Assembly: GCF_030915405.1 (NCBI RefSeq) | Contig: NZ_CP133262.1 | Coordinates: 186,001 to 250,000 of the forward strand | Source of the DNA: Neobacillus nitrireducens | Lineage (GTDB): Bacteria; Bacillota; Bacilli; Bacillales; Cytobacillaceae | Direction of reading: 5' to 3' | Length of the DNA: 64,000 nt | In this document: positions 45,141 through 54,540 of the stretch, in pieces | Layout: each line of letters starts with the position of its first letter | Position numbering within the stretch: position 1 is the stretch's first letter | The notes under the pieces: generated by a model | The model's input: only the letters and a program-made list of their open reading frames with translations | Told to the model about the DNA's origin: nothing | The model's database searches: none | Made by a program: the position numbers and the translations under genes

Positions 45141-45280
45141 AAAGTTGATCTTTCACTATAGTACTCTGGAATGGGCTGTGATAGCACAAAACCGAAAGAA
45201 ATATATAAATTTCCTAAATCAGGATATTTTTACCAAAAATGGAAATAACGTTTGATTATTAAGAAGAAAATAAGAATACT

Positions 45281-45501
45281 TTGTGACAGTCTTGTGAATA
45301 TTTTGCTCGAAGGTAGAATTTCCCCAGGTTTTGCCCTTTATATATAGATAGTGAGAGGCTTGTGAAAGGACATCACTTGTTAGATGCAAATTCACAACAA
45401 ATTAACTGATAACGTTCACAATATTGGAAGCTTTTTACAGAATTGTGACAAATAAAAAAGAAAGACATAATCCAATTGGAATCTGTCATTTACGATTGTG
45501 A
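45281..45501. repeat. Cluster of TTGTGA/TCACAA motifs
   Basis: TTGTGA occurs at 45281, 45292, 45360, 45443 and 45496, and the inverse TCACAA at 45392 and 45416: seven in 221 bp, often followed by (C/A)A(A/T). The spacing is irregular. Iterons for a Rep protein, or binding sites of a Rex/FNR-like regulator, are possible. Confidence 0.4.
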
Positions 45502-45850
45502 AAGCCTACATCAAGAAGAGCGAAGCGATAGAATCTGTCGGTGAAGAGTAGCACACCCACATCATAGACACACCCAATGAAAGCATGTGGAAGCAAACGG
45601 CATTGGGATAAGTCTGTTCTCGTTGAGAACCTACTCCCTAGTGGTAAATGCCAAAGGTGATAGGTTACAAGACTTAAAACCTTTTCTATTCATTTAGGGG
45701 TTATCTTATTACAATAGAGGCTAGCTTTCATGACATCTCTCAAAAGATCTGTAATGGCTCCCTCTCCCTCCCGCGTCCGAGTCCATACAAATAATGTTAG
45801 TGGCCGCCCGCTTCTAAGGCTGTCTCGTAAGAGACTGGAGCCACTAGAGC
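45440..45850 (+). ncRNA. Long structured non-coding sequence, copy A
   Basis: It shares, in order, these landmarks with the minus strand of 53590-54010: TTGTGA, AAAAAGAAA, AATTGGAATCTG, GAGCGAAGCGA-ATAG, AAGTCTG followed by a hairpin (GTTCTCGTTGAGAAC), and CCTTTTCTATTCATTT. CCCAATG / CATTGGG forms another stem. No ORF is conserved between the copies. It could be an RNA or a single-strand origin of a rolling-circle element. Confidence 0.5.
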
Positions 45851-46249
45851 CTGATGACATGGTACCCCCTTAGTACATAATTTGATTTCCTTGTAAGAAA
45901 CGACCAATTACCGGGCTAATAATATTGCTATGCTTACCATTCCCCAAAGCATAACCGTTCGAAACTTCAGAACCCTCCCAATTCAAAGCAAATCAAAGTG
46001 ATACGCCCCCATTTTTACTCTCCTTAACCTGTTTATAAAAATAATACTAGAATTGAAGGTTGGAATATTCAATTATTAAAGGAAATTTCGGCAATAGTCT
46101 TACCGTTTTAATCGCAGAAGTGATTTATTTATATATATTTGTACTGATGTTAATCAAGACTTGCTTAACATCACATATAGAAATGTGTGAATCATTGTAA
46201 AGTTTATGGTAAAATATACCTAAAGATAATTTGAAAAAGGGGCGTCAAG

Positions 46250-47422
46250 GTGCATATTCTTTCAGAAAAAGAGTTCGAGGATATATTAGTATTACATCCA
46301 GAATTGATTGAAGATGGCTTAACATTGCTTGATAGGCAGGCTCAGCTGGAATCTAGAAGAACAGATTTAACTTTTTCCGATAAAGATGGGAATATTCTAT
46401 TAGTCGAGTTGAAAAAGGACATGGTAACCTTAGAAAACGTCGATCAAATCACCGATTATGTTAGAAGATTAAAAGGGAAAGTAAATAAAAAAATAAGAGG
46501 GATGTTGATCGGTCAGGAGGTCACGCAACCAATCCAGGAAATATGTAAACAAAATAAAATTGAATGGAAGGAGATGACAACAGATCTTCTATTCCATTAT
46601 CTACAAAACAATGATCAGAATGTATATGACTCTATCTTTATTAAGGGAAAGCTGCATAAAGAAGCAAAAACTGTACCAAAAATGAGCTTTCAAGACTATT
46701 TAAATCAGACATCACCCTTTGGTATTCCATATTCATCTTATCAATTTTTTAAGCCGGTTGATGCCAGTCCTGAACTGAGTGATGACGGCCAAGCGAATCA
46801 AAGAGTTACAGATGGCTTTAATCAGTTTATTATGGACCTTGCTTTTACACGATCCTTGTTTCATCAACAGATTAAAATAACAAGAAATCAGGATCAACCT
46901 GTTAAATGGAGCCAAAATTCGAATGGATCCTGGCAAGGATATGTCATCCCTTATACATTAACTTCAACAGATTTTCCCAATGGGTTACCTTGTGAAGTAT
47001 ATTTGGGAACGATAGGCTACCGTGGGAATAAAACCACATTTGCTGATGAAAAGTCTAGGTTTATCGTGGTGAAAGTAGGAACAGGAACTAACCATATGAC
47101 AACGCAGTATGGTTATCATAAGTACCTAAGGACTGATAAAAAAGCACTTTTTCCATTTTTTGAGTTGAAATTTAATTCAAGAGGGTTGCCAAAAGCTTTA
47201 TGGGAAACTATTTATCACACCCTTATTATTTATGGATATTATGTTCAGGACTCGGCCGATAAGAAACCGTCCAAGATTTTATGGGTAGGAGATATCCATT
47301 TGAATGATGTACAAGTAGAAGAAAAGATTAGTAATCTGCTAGAGGCACTTTTTGTGTTAACAATCGTTAAAGCTCATTATAAAGGGAGTGAAAAAGGGAT
47401 AGAGTTTGATTTCCTTAAGTAA
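46250..47422 (+). CDS. Endonuclease NucS-like (DUF91) N-terminal domain protein
   Basis: 390 aa from GTG after AGGGGCG. Residues 1-110 match the NucS/DUF91 pattern: LSEKEFEDILVLHPELI, LLDRQAQLESRRTDLTFSDKDGNILLVELKKDMVTLENVDQI (quoted in part), with the D...ELKK nuclease triad and QIxDYVRRL. The C-terminal 250 residues are beta-rich and unknown (YVIPYTLTSTDFPNGLPCEVYLGTIG, in part). Probably a PD-(D/E)xK DNA nuclease. A GIY-YIG gene follows 80 bp later. Confidence 0.75.
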   Translation: MHILSEKEFEDILVLHPELIEDGLTLLDRQAQLESRRTDLTFSDKDGNILLVELKKDMVTLENVDQITDYVRRLKGKVNKKIRGMLIGQEVTQPIQEICKQNKIEWKEMTTDLLFHYLQNNDQNVYDSIFIKGKLHKEAKTVPKMSFQDYLNQTSPFGIPYSSYQFFKPVDASPELSDDGQANQRVTDGFNQFIMDLAFTRSLFHQQIKITRNQDQPVKWSQNSNGSWQGYVIPYTLTSTDFPNGLPCEVYLGTIGYRGNKTTFADEKSRFIVVKVGTGTNHMTTQYGYHKYLRTDKKALFPFFELKFNSRGLPKALWETIYHTLIIYGYYVQDSADKKPSKILWVGDIHLNDVQVEEKISNLLEALFVLTIVKAHYKGSEKGIEFDFLK

Positions 47423-47502
47423 AAATATAATAAAGCCGATACTGGGGCTAGTTTGCAGCGGTTTTTGATCCTGTAACTAATAAGCATGAACGGGAGAAAA
47501 AT

Positions 47503-47976
47503 ATGCCAATTGATAGGGCGTTTAAATCGATTAATGATGCAGGTAGATTTGTAGAATCGAATAAGATCAGAATCAAAATACGAAATCTAGATGATATGCT
47601 GAATGTTCCTGAAGTGCCAGGGGTTTATTGGATAGAAACAACGATGCCGGAAAAGGAAATTTTCAATCCAAAGATTTATAAAGATAAGAAAAGAGTCACA
47701 ACTCCAAAAGGTACAAAAATCATTGTTCAAGAAAAACAAAACCCATACATCATCTATAACGGTACAGAAAGCAATATAAATCGGAGACTGAAACAGCATT
47801 TATTTAAGGAAGGGAATGAGGGGACAGGGAAGCTAGGGCTAGAGATTCATAAAGGAAAATGGAAGGAATATGAATGGTCCGTCTTTTATATGAAAATTGA
47901 AGATGTTCCATTGAGAAATGCAATAGAGATCTGGTGGAGGCATAATATTGGCTGGCCGCCATTTTGCAAGAGATAG
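47503..47976 (+). CDS. GIY-YIG-like nuclease
   Basis: 157 aa, GGGAG ribosome site. The start VPEVPGVYWIETTMPEK and YIIYNGTESNINRRLKQHLFKE match the GIY-YIG pattern (G-V-Y ... Y-N-G, Arg in NRRL, a following helix). The Glu for metal binding may be in AIEIWWRHN. It may nick DNA. Probably in an operon with the NucS-like gene. Confidence 0.65.
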   Translation: MPIDRAFKSINDAGRFVESNKIRIKIRNLDDMLNVPEVPGVYWIETTMPEKEIFNPKIYKDKKRVTTPKGTKIIVQEKQNPYIIYNGTESNINRRLKQHLFKEGNEGTGKLGLEIHKGKWKEYEWSVFYMKIEDVPLRNAIEIWWRHNIGWPPFCKR

Positions 47977-48001
47977 ATTATCAAATTAGAAGGAGTTACA
48001 T

Positions 48002-49226
48002 ATGTTCCCTGCAACCATTACACAACGAAATACATCCTATCAGTAAATCGAACCAATGTTAACAGAAATTGAAATATAAGAATTACTTATACAGAAACAA
48101 TACCGAGTTGTTGCAGTCGTTAACGAGAGTCTAGAAAAAGCAGAGTATTGTTTACAACTTTTCTCGTTTTACATGCTGCTAAATTGGAAAAAGTACGGAA
48201 TTCACTTTGAAGCAAATTGCTTCCACATCGGGTCAAAGAGCCGATATTGTCGTCTGGCATAAAGATAGAGAAGTCAAGGAACATACGCTATTGGTGTTAG
48301 AATTGAAAGCTAAGCATATTTAATTAACTGATCATACTTTAGAACAGGTAAAAACCTATAATGAAATTTTAAAAGCTAAGTATATTGGAATTGCGAACGG
48401 TAATCAGGTGCAACTCTATGAAGTTCCAGGTGAAAAAACAATTCCCCTGATTAATGAACTATATACTTACTCCGAACTCGTAAAGGGAAAGGTGGAGTAC
48501 ACGAGCTTTCGTCCCTTGCAGCGACTATCCTATGACTTAACCACTTACGACAGATATGTATCTCACTTACGGAAGGAGGGGTATATTGGAGAAGGAACCC
48601 CTGTTGAGATGCATTCGTTTCTTTCTGAGTTGCAAAACTTTCTTTTATCCGGAAAAATGCATCTTAGCGGGCAGTACAGGTCTACCATTATAGAAGATTT
48701 ATCGTACGGTGTGTTTTCCTTTGGAAATGCCAGTGGAGGATCCTTTCCAGGATATTACCGAAGTTTTATAGTACAAGATCTTGATGGTAAGTTTGAGATT
48801 TATAGAATAGGTATGTTTGGAACTCCGATCTTGATCGATGATCCTGTTTATGGGAACCGATCAGGAAATACGTATTTGACCGTTGCGAAGGATCAAACTG
48901 GTAGTTCATCAAATATTCTACAATTAAATATCGATCAGTTTTTTACCTACTCGAAAGGGAAAGATTTATATAAGGTTTTCCATAATGGCAGAAGAAATGG
49001 ATTTAAAAATAAAGAAGTAATTGAAAGTGTTGAAAAATTTACACCTGACCTAATGTTGGCTGGGGAACTCTATTTAGGCTCTCTGCCTGCCCATCGCTCA
49101 ATTACCAGTGAGGATGGATCTGACTTTATTGAAAGACTGATAGAATATGCATGCTTACGTGCCAAATTAGCACAAATACAGAAAAAGAAAGGAAGTAAAA
49201 ACAAGAGAACCACTCTACACCGATGA
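48002..49226 (+). pseudogene. HsdR-N-type restriction protein, broken at the 5' end
   Basis: The first part (from an ATG at 48002) meets stops quickly. Another frame contains the nuclease core QRADIVVWHKDREVKEHTLLVLELKAKHI (quoted in part), followed by TAA at 48321. The remaining 272 codons (48408-49226) are open: YNEILKAKYIGIANGNQVQLYEV, then a long unknown C-terminal domain. D...ELKAK is the type I restriction N-terminal (HSDR_N_2) motif. No intact start for the remaining part. Confidence 0.65.
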
Positions 49227-49347
49227 AGCAAAAGAGTGGTTCGATAGTGAAGATTAACTCCAATAATAAAAAGATCATATGAGAGACATATGAATTCAGA
49301 TTTGGGTTAGATGCAACTAAAACTAAAAGCAATTGAGCTGATAACCA

Positions 49348-49380
49348 AACAAGGAACTCGGTATTAGAGATCCTTGTTTT
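49348..49380 (+). terminator. Rho-independent terminator
   Basis: AACAAGGA / TCCTTGTTTT with a 15-nt loop. Also faces the Rep module on the minus strand. Confidence 0.65.
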
Positions 49381-49480
49381 AAACTTGGGGTAATATTGCC
49401 CAGTTTTATTGTGATGCTTAATTCTCCTTGCCTGCAGGGAACCTACTGTTTTAATCTGATTTATTATCTTGTAATTAGTA

Positions 49481-50194
49481 TTAACACTTTGAATAAATAT
49501 TTACAATAATAAATCCACCTACTTTATTATATATCTCCGTCGAACTTTGACGTGGGAATTCAAGTAAGTTTCTCCTCTTAATATGTTCGTCTGCTTTTTC
49601 ATTTCGGAGAACTTTAGGTCTTTTTAGGTTACTCTTAAATATTGTATGTGTTTGTTTAGTGCATAATGGACTTAGAAGGGTATTTGTTAACACGTCAACC
49701 AATGATTTAACTTCCATTTCCTCATTAGTTGTATCTACAAAGACTTGACTACCCCAGAGTTGAGTCATTCGCTCCTCAAGTAGCCTATCTAATTCTTCTT
49801 CGTCTAAATTAGGATCAAAATACTTTGTAGCCTCAAAGTAGTCAATGTCTGTCACAATACGAATTGAAGGCTGATTACTTGATGATTCTAAAGGAAGTTG
49901 AAGTACAGCGAGGCATTTAACGCTGGCCTGATTAAAAATATCCTGTAGAGAGGTTGAAAATTCTTCGAATATACCCTGAGCATTGGGTAAATCATTTAAT
50001 TCTAATGGAAGTGTAAAATTTAGATTTATTTCCAAGTTTTCATTTATAAAATTCTTAATAAAAAGTCTCTTAAAATCAGTAATCGTGCCATTGGAACCTT
50101 TTTCAAAACTATGTTTTTCATGGTTACGTGTGCTCGTATAATCATATACAAAAACTGTGGTTCCACAGTCAACGAGTTTAGTTTGTCTCTTCAT
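49481..50194 (-). CDS. Conserved protein of the Rep module, unknown
   Basis: 237 aa from the ATG at 50194 with GGAGG; a longer frame to 50212 overlaps the HTH gene. It contains CGTTVFVYDYTSTRNHEKHSF and a long acidic central helix region (DPNLDEEELDRLLEERM). It is the third gene of rep-HTH-this gene on the minus strand, starting 1 bp after the HTH stop. Unknown function, perhaps in replication control or mobilisation. Confidence 0.6.
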   Translation of the reverse strand: MKRQTKLVDCGTTVFVYDYTSTRNHEKHSFEKGSNGTITDFKRLFIKNFINENLEINLNFTLPLELNDLPNAQGIFEEFSTSLQDIFNQASVKCLAVLQLPLESSSNQPSIRIVTDIDYFEATKYFDPNLDEEELDRLLEERMTQLWGSQVFVDTTNEEMEVKSLVDVLTNTLLSPLCTKQTHTIFKSNLKRPKVLRNEKADEHIKRRNLLEFPRQSSTEIYNKVGGFIIVNIYSKC

Positions 50195-50195
50195 G

Positions 50196-50381
50196 TTAGT
50201 TGCCTCCCTCAATCCATTTAAGTAGAATTCGTTTTGATACCTTAATACGTGTGCCGATTCTAGTCACGTTAAATTCACCAGAATGAACTAGCTCATAAGC
50301 CTGCTTTCTGCCAATACCCAGTAGTTGTTGGATATCTGAGACATTTAGAATATCCGGGTAATCATTATAGTTCTTGTACAT
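50196..50381 (-). CDS. Small HTH protein of the Rep module
   Basis: 61 aa with AAAGGAG in front. PDILNVSDIQQLLGIGRKQAYELVHSGEF...RIGTRIKVSKRILLKWI is an excisionase/MerR-type winged helix. It is a paralogue of the 4016-4198 gene. It overlaps the end of the rep gene by 17 bp. It likely controls rep expression or excision. Confidence 0.78.
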   Translation of the reverse strand: MYKNYNDYPDILNVSDIQQLLGIGRKQAYELVHSGEFNVTRIGTRIKVSKRILLKWIEGGN

Positions 50382-51141
50382 ATTCCATTAGCTCCTTTGT
50401 GTTTTTAACATAATATTGTTGATAAATGGTATCACCGGTATGATGTGAAAAATAGTCTTTCCCGGTCCTTAGCGTTGGCTCACACTGTTCAAGGCATTGG
50501 TAAAAGTCATCGGGATTCTTGACCTCCAAAATAATAGGGTTTTTAAGACCGTGTGAGCGAAAGTATTTCTTGTGGCCGATTAGTCTTTGATCAGTTATCC
50601 CCTTATTGAAATAGTGCGCTAGCTTTTCATTTTCAATGGCATTAGACGTAATGATGGTTTTGTGGACAAAGCCATATTCCCAAAGTACTTGTAACTTTTT
50701 TGGAGGAACTTCTGTTAAGTTACAAACTAGATGATAGTGAATAGCTCCTTCACGTTTCTCATCCTGGAACTCTGTGACACCTAAATACTTAAATTTTGGT
50801 AGCTTGTATTTCTTTAAATGATAAGCAAGCCTTTTTTTAAAGTCTGCAAACATTTTATTACACTGCTCAATATCAGTAACATTTACATTTTCAGATGGTG
50901 CAAACGTTAGTGTGACAAATGCATATTGATTAGTAAAGTTGCATTCTAATAATCTCCGAATTTGATTCTTAGCACGACTGATGCTTTTCTTGACATTGGC
51001 TTCATAGTTTTCACTACTAAGTTCTGTAGCGTGTTTGCGACCGCCTAGACAAGTTCTGCCTGTGGGTGGGGGGTATGACTGCTGGGTGACTTCTACTAAA
51101 TTGTTACTAATGATGGCTTTCGTATACTGTGGTATTTTCAT
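50365..51141 (-). CDS. rep: Rolling-circle replication initiator (HUH Rep)
   Basis: 258 aa with TTGGAG in front of the ATG. AFVTLTFAP is HUH motif 1 and GAIHYHLVCNL is motif 2 (His-x-His metal ligands, about residues 131-141). AHYFNKGITDQRLIGHKKYFRS supplies the motif 3 Tyr/Lys. Such proteins nick the plus origin of rolling-circle plasmids and of integrated mobilisable elements. It heads a three-gene minus-strand operon, and dso-like elements occur at 4.6, 45.1 and 53.5 kb. All three motifs are intact. Confidence 0.82.
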   Translation of the reverse strand: MKIPQYTKAIISNNLVEVTQQSYPPPTGRTCLGGRKHATELSSENYEANVKKSISRAKNQIRRLLECNFTNQYAFVTLTFAPSENVNVTDIEQCNKMFADFKKRLAYHLKKYKLPKFKYLGVTEFQDEKREGAIHYHLVCNLTEVPPKKLQVLWEYGFVHKTIITSNAIENEKLAHYFNKGITDQRLIGHKKYFRSHGLKNPIILEVKNPDDFYQCLEQCEPTLRTGKDYFSHHTGDTIYQQYYVKNTKELMEYVQEL

Positions 51142-51490
51142 ATTTTCTCCAATTCATAGATATAGATTTTTAGTCAAATTAATCACTATTTATCAAGGTT
51201 TATAATATTTATTTCTTGTACACCGGCGTGCTTTTATTGTATCTGGATTTATTGCTAATAGTCGACCTCGCCCTACACCTTTAAGCAGGCAGTAATCTGA
51301 TTCTCAAAAAGCCCTAATAGTGAATCTTTCACGTAGTTGCAAATTCCTTCTATTTTCGATGAAATGCTTTGATTCTTAAAAAAATGTAATGCATTACAAT
51401 ATTTACCAACATTATGAAAATGAGTATGATAAGTAAGAAATGGAGTAATAACCCCTTTTATGAAAACATATTTGAGAGGAGAATGATGGA
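51142..51490. other. Divergent promoter region of the Rep module
   Basis: No gene. It contains a GC-richer stretch ACCGGCGTGC (about 51219) and GACCTCGCCCTACACC (about 51264) between AT-rich flanks, and promoters must fire both ways. Nothing more can be assigned. Confidence 0.35.
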
Positions 51491-52060
51491 ATGGATAAAA
51501 GATGGGAGCATCATAAAGGTGTTAATAAGCAATATTTGATGAAATCTCAAATAAAGCCACCTGATGATGAAAAGCGAAGAGCAGAAGATATGATTCAAGA
51601 TGAAGAAGTTATAAATATTTTCGTAGATGCTTCGGAACTAAAATATCAAGGGATTTTTGGACTAGGAGTTTGTTTTGTAGGACAAGGTGAAGTAATTGTA
51701 AAATCAAAAAAACATTATAATCAGTTGATGAAAAAACAAATTATTTATGCCGAGCTTTTAGCGATTATTTTTGCTCTTGAACAAATAACTACCATTCATA
51801 AACAAGGACTTAAAATTTTACCTGATATTAGGATATTTAGTGATTTAGCATTAATAGAGAAGTTAAATAGTACTAGCGACTTGACAAAAAATCAATCGAT
51901 CAATTTAATTGCTGACAGGATAAGAAACCTATGGGAGACATTTGCGGAATACCAGCCTGAAAAAAAATTACAAATTCAAAGTATGAGTCATAGGGATAAG
52001 AGACATAACCCTTTTTATAAGGCAGCTCATAATGCGGCTAGAAAAATTATCGGACTTTGA
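51491..52060 (+). CDS. RNase H-like protein
   Basis: 189 aa with AGAGGAG in front. NIFVDASELKYQGIFGLGVCF (first Asp), IIYAELLAIIFALEQI (Glu), DIRIFSDLALIEKL (second Asp) and the end HRDKRHNPFYKAAHNAAR follow the RNase HI order. In RNase HI the last element is NxxADxLA; here it is AAHNAAR, so the fourth carboxylate appears replaced by His. It may be a divergent RNase H or a non-catalytic relative. It is followed 126 bp later by the 231-aa gene. Confidence 0.68.
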   Translation: MDKRWEHHKGVNKQYLMKSQIKPPDDEKRRAEDMIQDEEVINIFVDASELKYQGIFGLGVCFVGQGEVIVKSKKHYNQLMKKQIIYAELLAIIFALEQITTIHKQGLKILPDIRIFSDLALIEKLNSTSDLTKNQSINLIADRIRNLWETFAEYQPEKKLQIQSMSHRDKRHNPFYKAAHNAARKIIGL

Positions 52061-52186
52061 ATTAGTAAGTAAATTATAAGTAATTGGTGGAAATAGGAGA
52101 AATTCTTTCGTATCTGATTTTAACCAAATTAGAAAGAATTTAAAAAAATCAAATAAAATTTATATATTAATTGGGGAGGGAAAAAA

Positions 52187-52882
52187 ATGATAAAAAAACC
52201 TTCAGAAGTATTAAAAGATTTATCGTTTGAATTAAAAAATGTAGTCGAGATTAATAATCAATATCTTGAATCTCTATTTGAAGCACAATATCACGGTAGA
52301 GGACATACCAGTATTAATTTAAATAAAGAGTCGATTGAGTGGATAAATAAGGAGCTGAATATCCTTTTTGAATTGCAGGAATCTAATCGGCTAAATCCCT
52401 TAATTGATGGTCAAGGTTCAACGCAAACAATTGATAGGTTGTATTTAAAATTGGGGATTTTGGAGAATACATTACAAAATATAAGGGCTTCTTTTATTGA
52501 ATCAGGAAAATATGAGGTAAACGATTATTACTATAGAGACAAGTTTAATGCTGTTGATTTATCTAAAATTAAACATCAAATTTTGACTGACTTAGTCCAA
52601 ACGCTTGTTTCGGTAAATACTATTGCTCATGAAGAAAATGTTTCTGCAATTGATGCTCTTGGAGTCATTCGCTACATTACAGAAAACATGCTTTGGTTAA
52701 TAGATGAAGGTTATCATTCTCTCTTTCTTGGAAAGTTGACAGAAGAAGAAATTAAGGATGTATTAGTTCGAAAATATGATTGTCGTATGTTTGAAAAATC
52801 ATATCCTATGATGGGTCTTTATGTGAATATTTGGTATCGAACATTCGCAAAGAAGGACAAAAATTGTGATGCGGAGAGGTAG
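52187..52882 (+). CDS. Helical hypothetical protein
   Basis: 231 aa with GGGGAGGG in front. All-helical; contains DALGVIRYITENMLWLIDEGYHSLF and LTEEEIKDVLVRKYDCRMFEKSYP. No family recognised. It may be in an operon with the RNase H-like gene. Confidence 0.5.
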   Translation: MIKKPSEVLKDLSFELKNVVEINNQYLESLFEAQYHGRGHTSINLNKESIEWINKELNILFELQESNRLNPLIDGQGSTQTIDRLYLKLGILENTLQNIRASFIESGKYEVNDYYYRDKFNAVDLSKIKHQILTDLVQTLVSVNTIAHEENVSAIDALGVIRYITENMLWLIDEGYHSLFLGKLTEEEIKDVLVRKYDCRMFEKSYPMMGLYVNIWYRTFAKKDKNCDAER

Positions 52883-53502
52883 TATTCTTACTCAATTTTA
52901 TTCTTGAAATATAATTAGGATTTCCCATTTCTTCTCTAGAATTAATTAAATTAAAAGAATATAGGACGTAGAAAATTAAAAGTATGCTGAAGCAATAATT
53001 CCCTATATTGGTTTATTATTTTTAGAACTCTCTGAAGAATTTGCCTGAGATCTAAACATTATTTATGATAATAAACAAATTCCCGACATTATTGTTTTCC
53101 AACACTAATTCTTCAAATGGAAAAATTGTATTACTCATGGCGGGAATTTCCTTTGAATGTGTCTTTCTTGCTAATAACCAATTATTTTTAAGTTAGAGTG
53201 ATCACCACTGCGTCTTTTAATTTCTACAATCAGCACAAGAGTCGCCATGCCAGTAAATATCCTGCAGTTATCTCTAAACTCCCAAATGGAGGCATAGCGA
53301 GGGTTCTAGCAGAATTACACTTTCCGCTAGAATCCTCTTCAATCCTCAAATTATTTAAAGTGTGTGACCAAACCAATCACTTAGGAAATTAATTATGAAG
53401 GTTTTTACTTTTAGTAAACAAAAATTCGAAGTTAATTATATGTATATTTAACTTGGTTAGTAAAAAAATTTCTCTATTAGGTAGTGTATTTATAAAAAAA
53501 TT

Positions 53503-53560
53503 TGGAGGGGTAGTAGCTTTTAAGAATTCTTCGGCTAATGCCGATTTCCGCCCCACCCCC
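53503..53560. other. GGGGTAGT...CGCCCCACCCC element, copy 3
   Basis: GAGGGGTAGTAGC, an inner hairpin TCGGC TAAT GCCGA (perfect), then CGCCCCACCCCC. On the minus strand the end reads GCTACTACCCCTCC. It is the best-preserved copy and lies 2.4 kb from the rep start. Candidate double-strand origin. Confidence 0.5.
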
Positions 53561-53589
53561 TTCATTAGGGGTTAGTTTGAACTTCTTAT

Positions 53590-54010
53590 GGAAAACACAA
53601 CTTCTTTTTCACGACGCCAGAAACAATAAATCATCTTACATGCATCAACATAGCCGAGGGAGGACGATGGAAAGTCGTAGCAGACATTCCAGGGCATTTC
53701 TAGTCACTATCAGTTTTTACCATGATAGTCTACTTCTACTCTCTTGAAATACTCCAAATGAATAGAAAGGTTTTTCTCCTTTCTTCCAGTTAATCCTCCA
53801 CTTACAAAGTGGCTCATAAAAATGAGCAGACTTTTCCCCTTGTGTGGTGGCTTCGTCGTTCTTCTTCTTTCGTGTGAGATGCTATTCGCTTCGCTCACCT
53901 GAAGGAAGTTTGCTTTAATTGGGTGCCAGATTCCAATTTGTTGTTGAGTCTTTTTTCTTTTTGAATTGTTCACAAATTTAGTGAAAGATTCCAATAATGT
54001 GTCTATTGTC
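53590..54010 (-). ncRNA. Long structured non-coding sequence, copy B
   Basis: On the minus strand it shares the ordered landmarks of copy A: TTGTGAACAAT, AAAAAGAAAAA, AAATTGGAATCTGG, GAGCGAAGCGAATAG, AAGTCTG plus hairpin (GCTCATTTTTATGAGC, with different but compensating bases) and CCTTTCTATTCATTT. A 94-codon open frame on this strand (53710-53994) has no counterpart in copy A, so I treat it as chance. Confidence 0.5.
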
Positions 54011-54394
54011 AGAATCTTTCGTGGAGTGACGGTTTACCCTTCGTGTCTGGGTATAGCTTACACTATTATTATATACCCGCAAAAACGCCATTTTTCTACC
54101 TCGGTCTTAAATGTCCACAAAAATTTCACGGAATGTTCGTAAATCATAAATTATTTACTAAGATACCGTTGGCAGCTAGAATCAACATTACTTGCCTACG
54201 GAAAGGATCATAATAGTGAGATTCGAAGAACTCAAAGTCACCATTTGACATAAGTTACATAAGGCAAAATTTCACCTGAAAGATATGTGTCTTGTATATT
54301 AGTGCGAAATCAGTCACATTCATAACATAAGGGGAATACCATCTAAAAACAGTGTAATGCACACCCCACATATGTGGATTGCGGACACTTGTTT

Positions 54395-54540
54395 TCTACC
54401 CGACTGTGGGCCGAAAACCAAATGGTTGAGGGGATTGAGCTCTACAATGGTTACTGCAACTAGGGAGACCCTACCGGTCTTTTCTTCTATTTAAGAGTAT
54501 GGTCTTTGTTCTGGTTGGGTGGTATTGAGGGCGGAGCTCA
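54395..54540 (+). mobile_element. Group II intron fragment
   Basis: GTGGGCCGAAAACCAAATGG, then GATTGAGCTC and ACTAGGGAGACCCTACCGGTCTTTTC match the middle of the intron at 21133-21817 (21260-21300 and 21430-21470). The 5' part and domains V-VI are missing. Confidence 0.7.

Larger units (their letters stand above)
44753..46249. other. 1.5-kb non-coding region with several conserved structures
   Basis: No gene supported. It contains an attachment-like relic (44812-44885), the second dso-like element (45086-45140), seven TTGTGA/TCACAA motifs (45281-45501) and the first copy of a long conserved structured sequence (about 45440-45850). The 5' end of the NucS-like gene follows. The density of structure suggests a replication or recombination control region. 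Confidence 0.5.

Noticed and set aside
45700..45850. rRNA or tRNA piece in the GC-richer stretch
   Set aside because: No cloverleaf and no rRNA signature could be found; kept only as part of structured copy A.
53198..53392. 64-codon frame near 53.2 kb
   Set aside because: Contains a hairpin (TTCTAGC/GCTAGAA), no ribosome site; probably non-coding.
53710..53994. 94-codon open frame on the minus strand
   Set aside because: It lies inside structured copy B; the matching copy A does not keep the frame, and no ribosome site precedes it.
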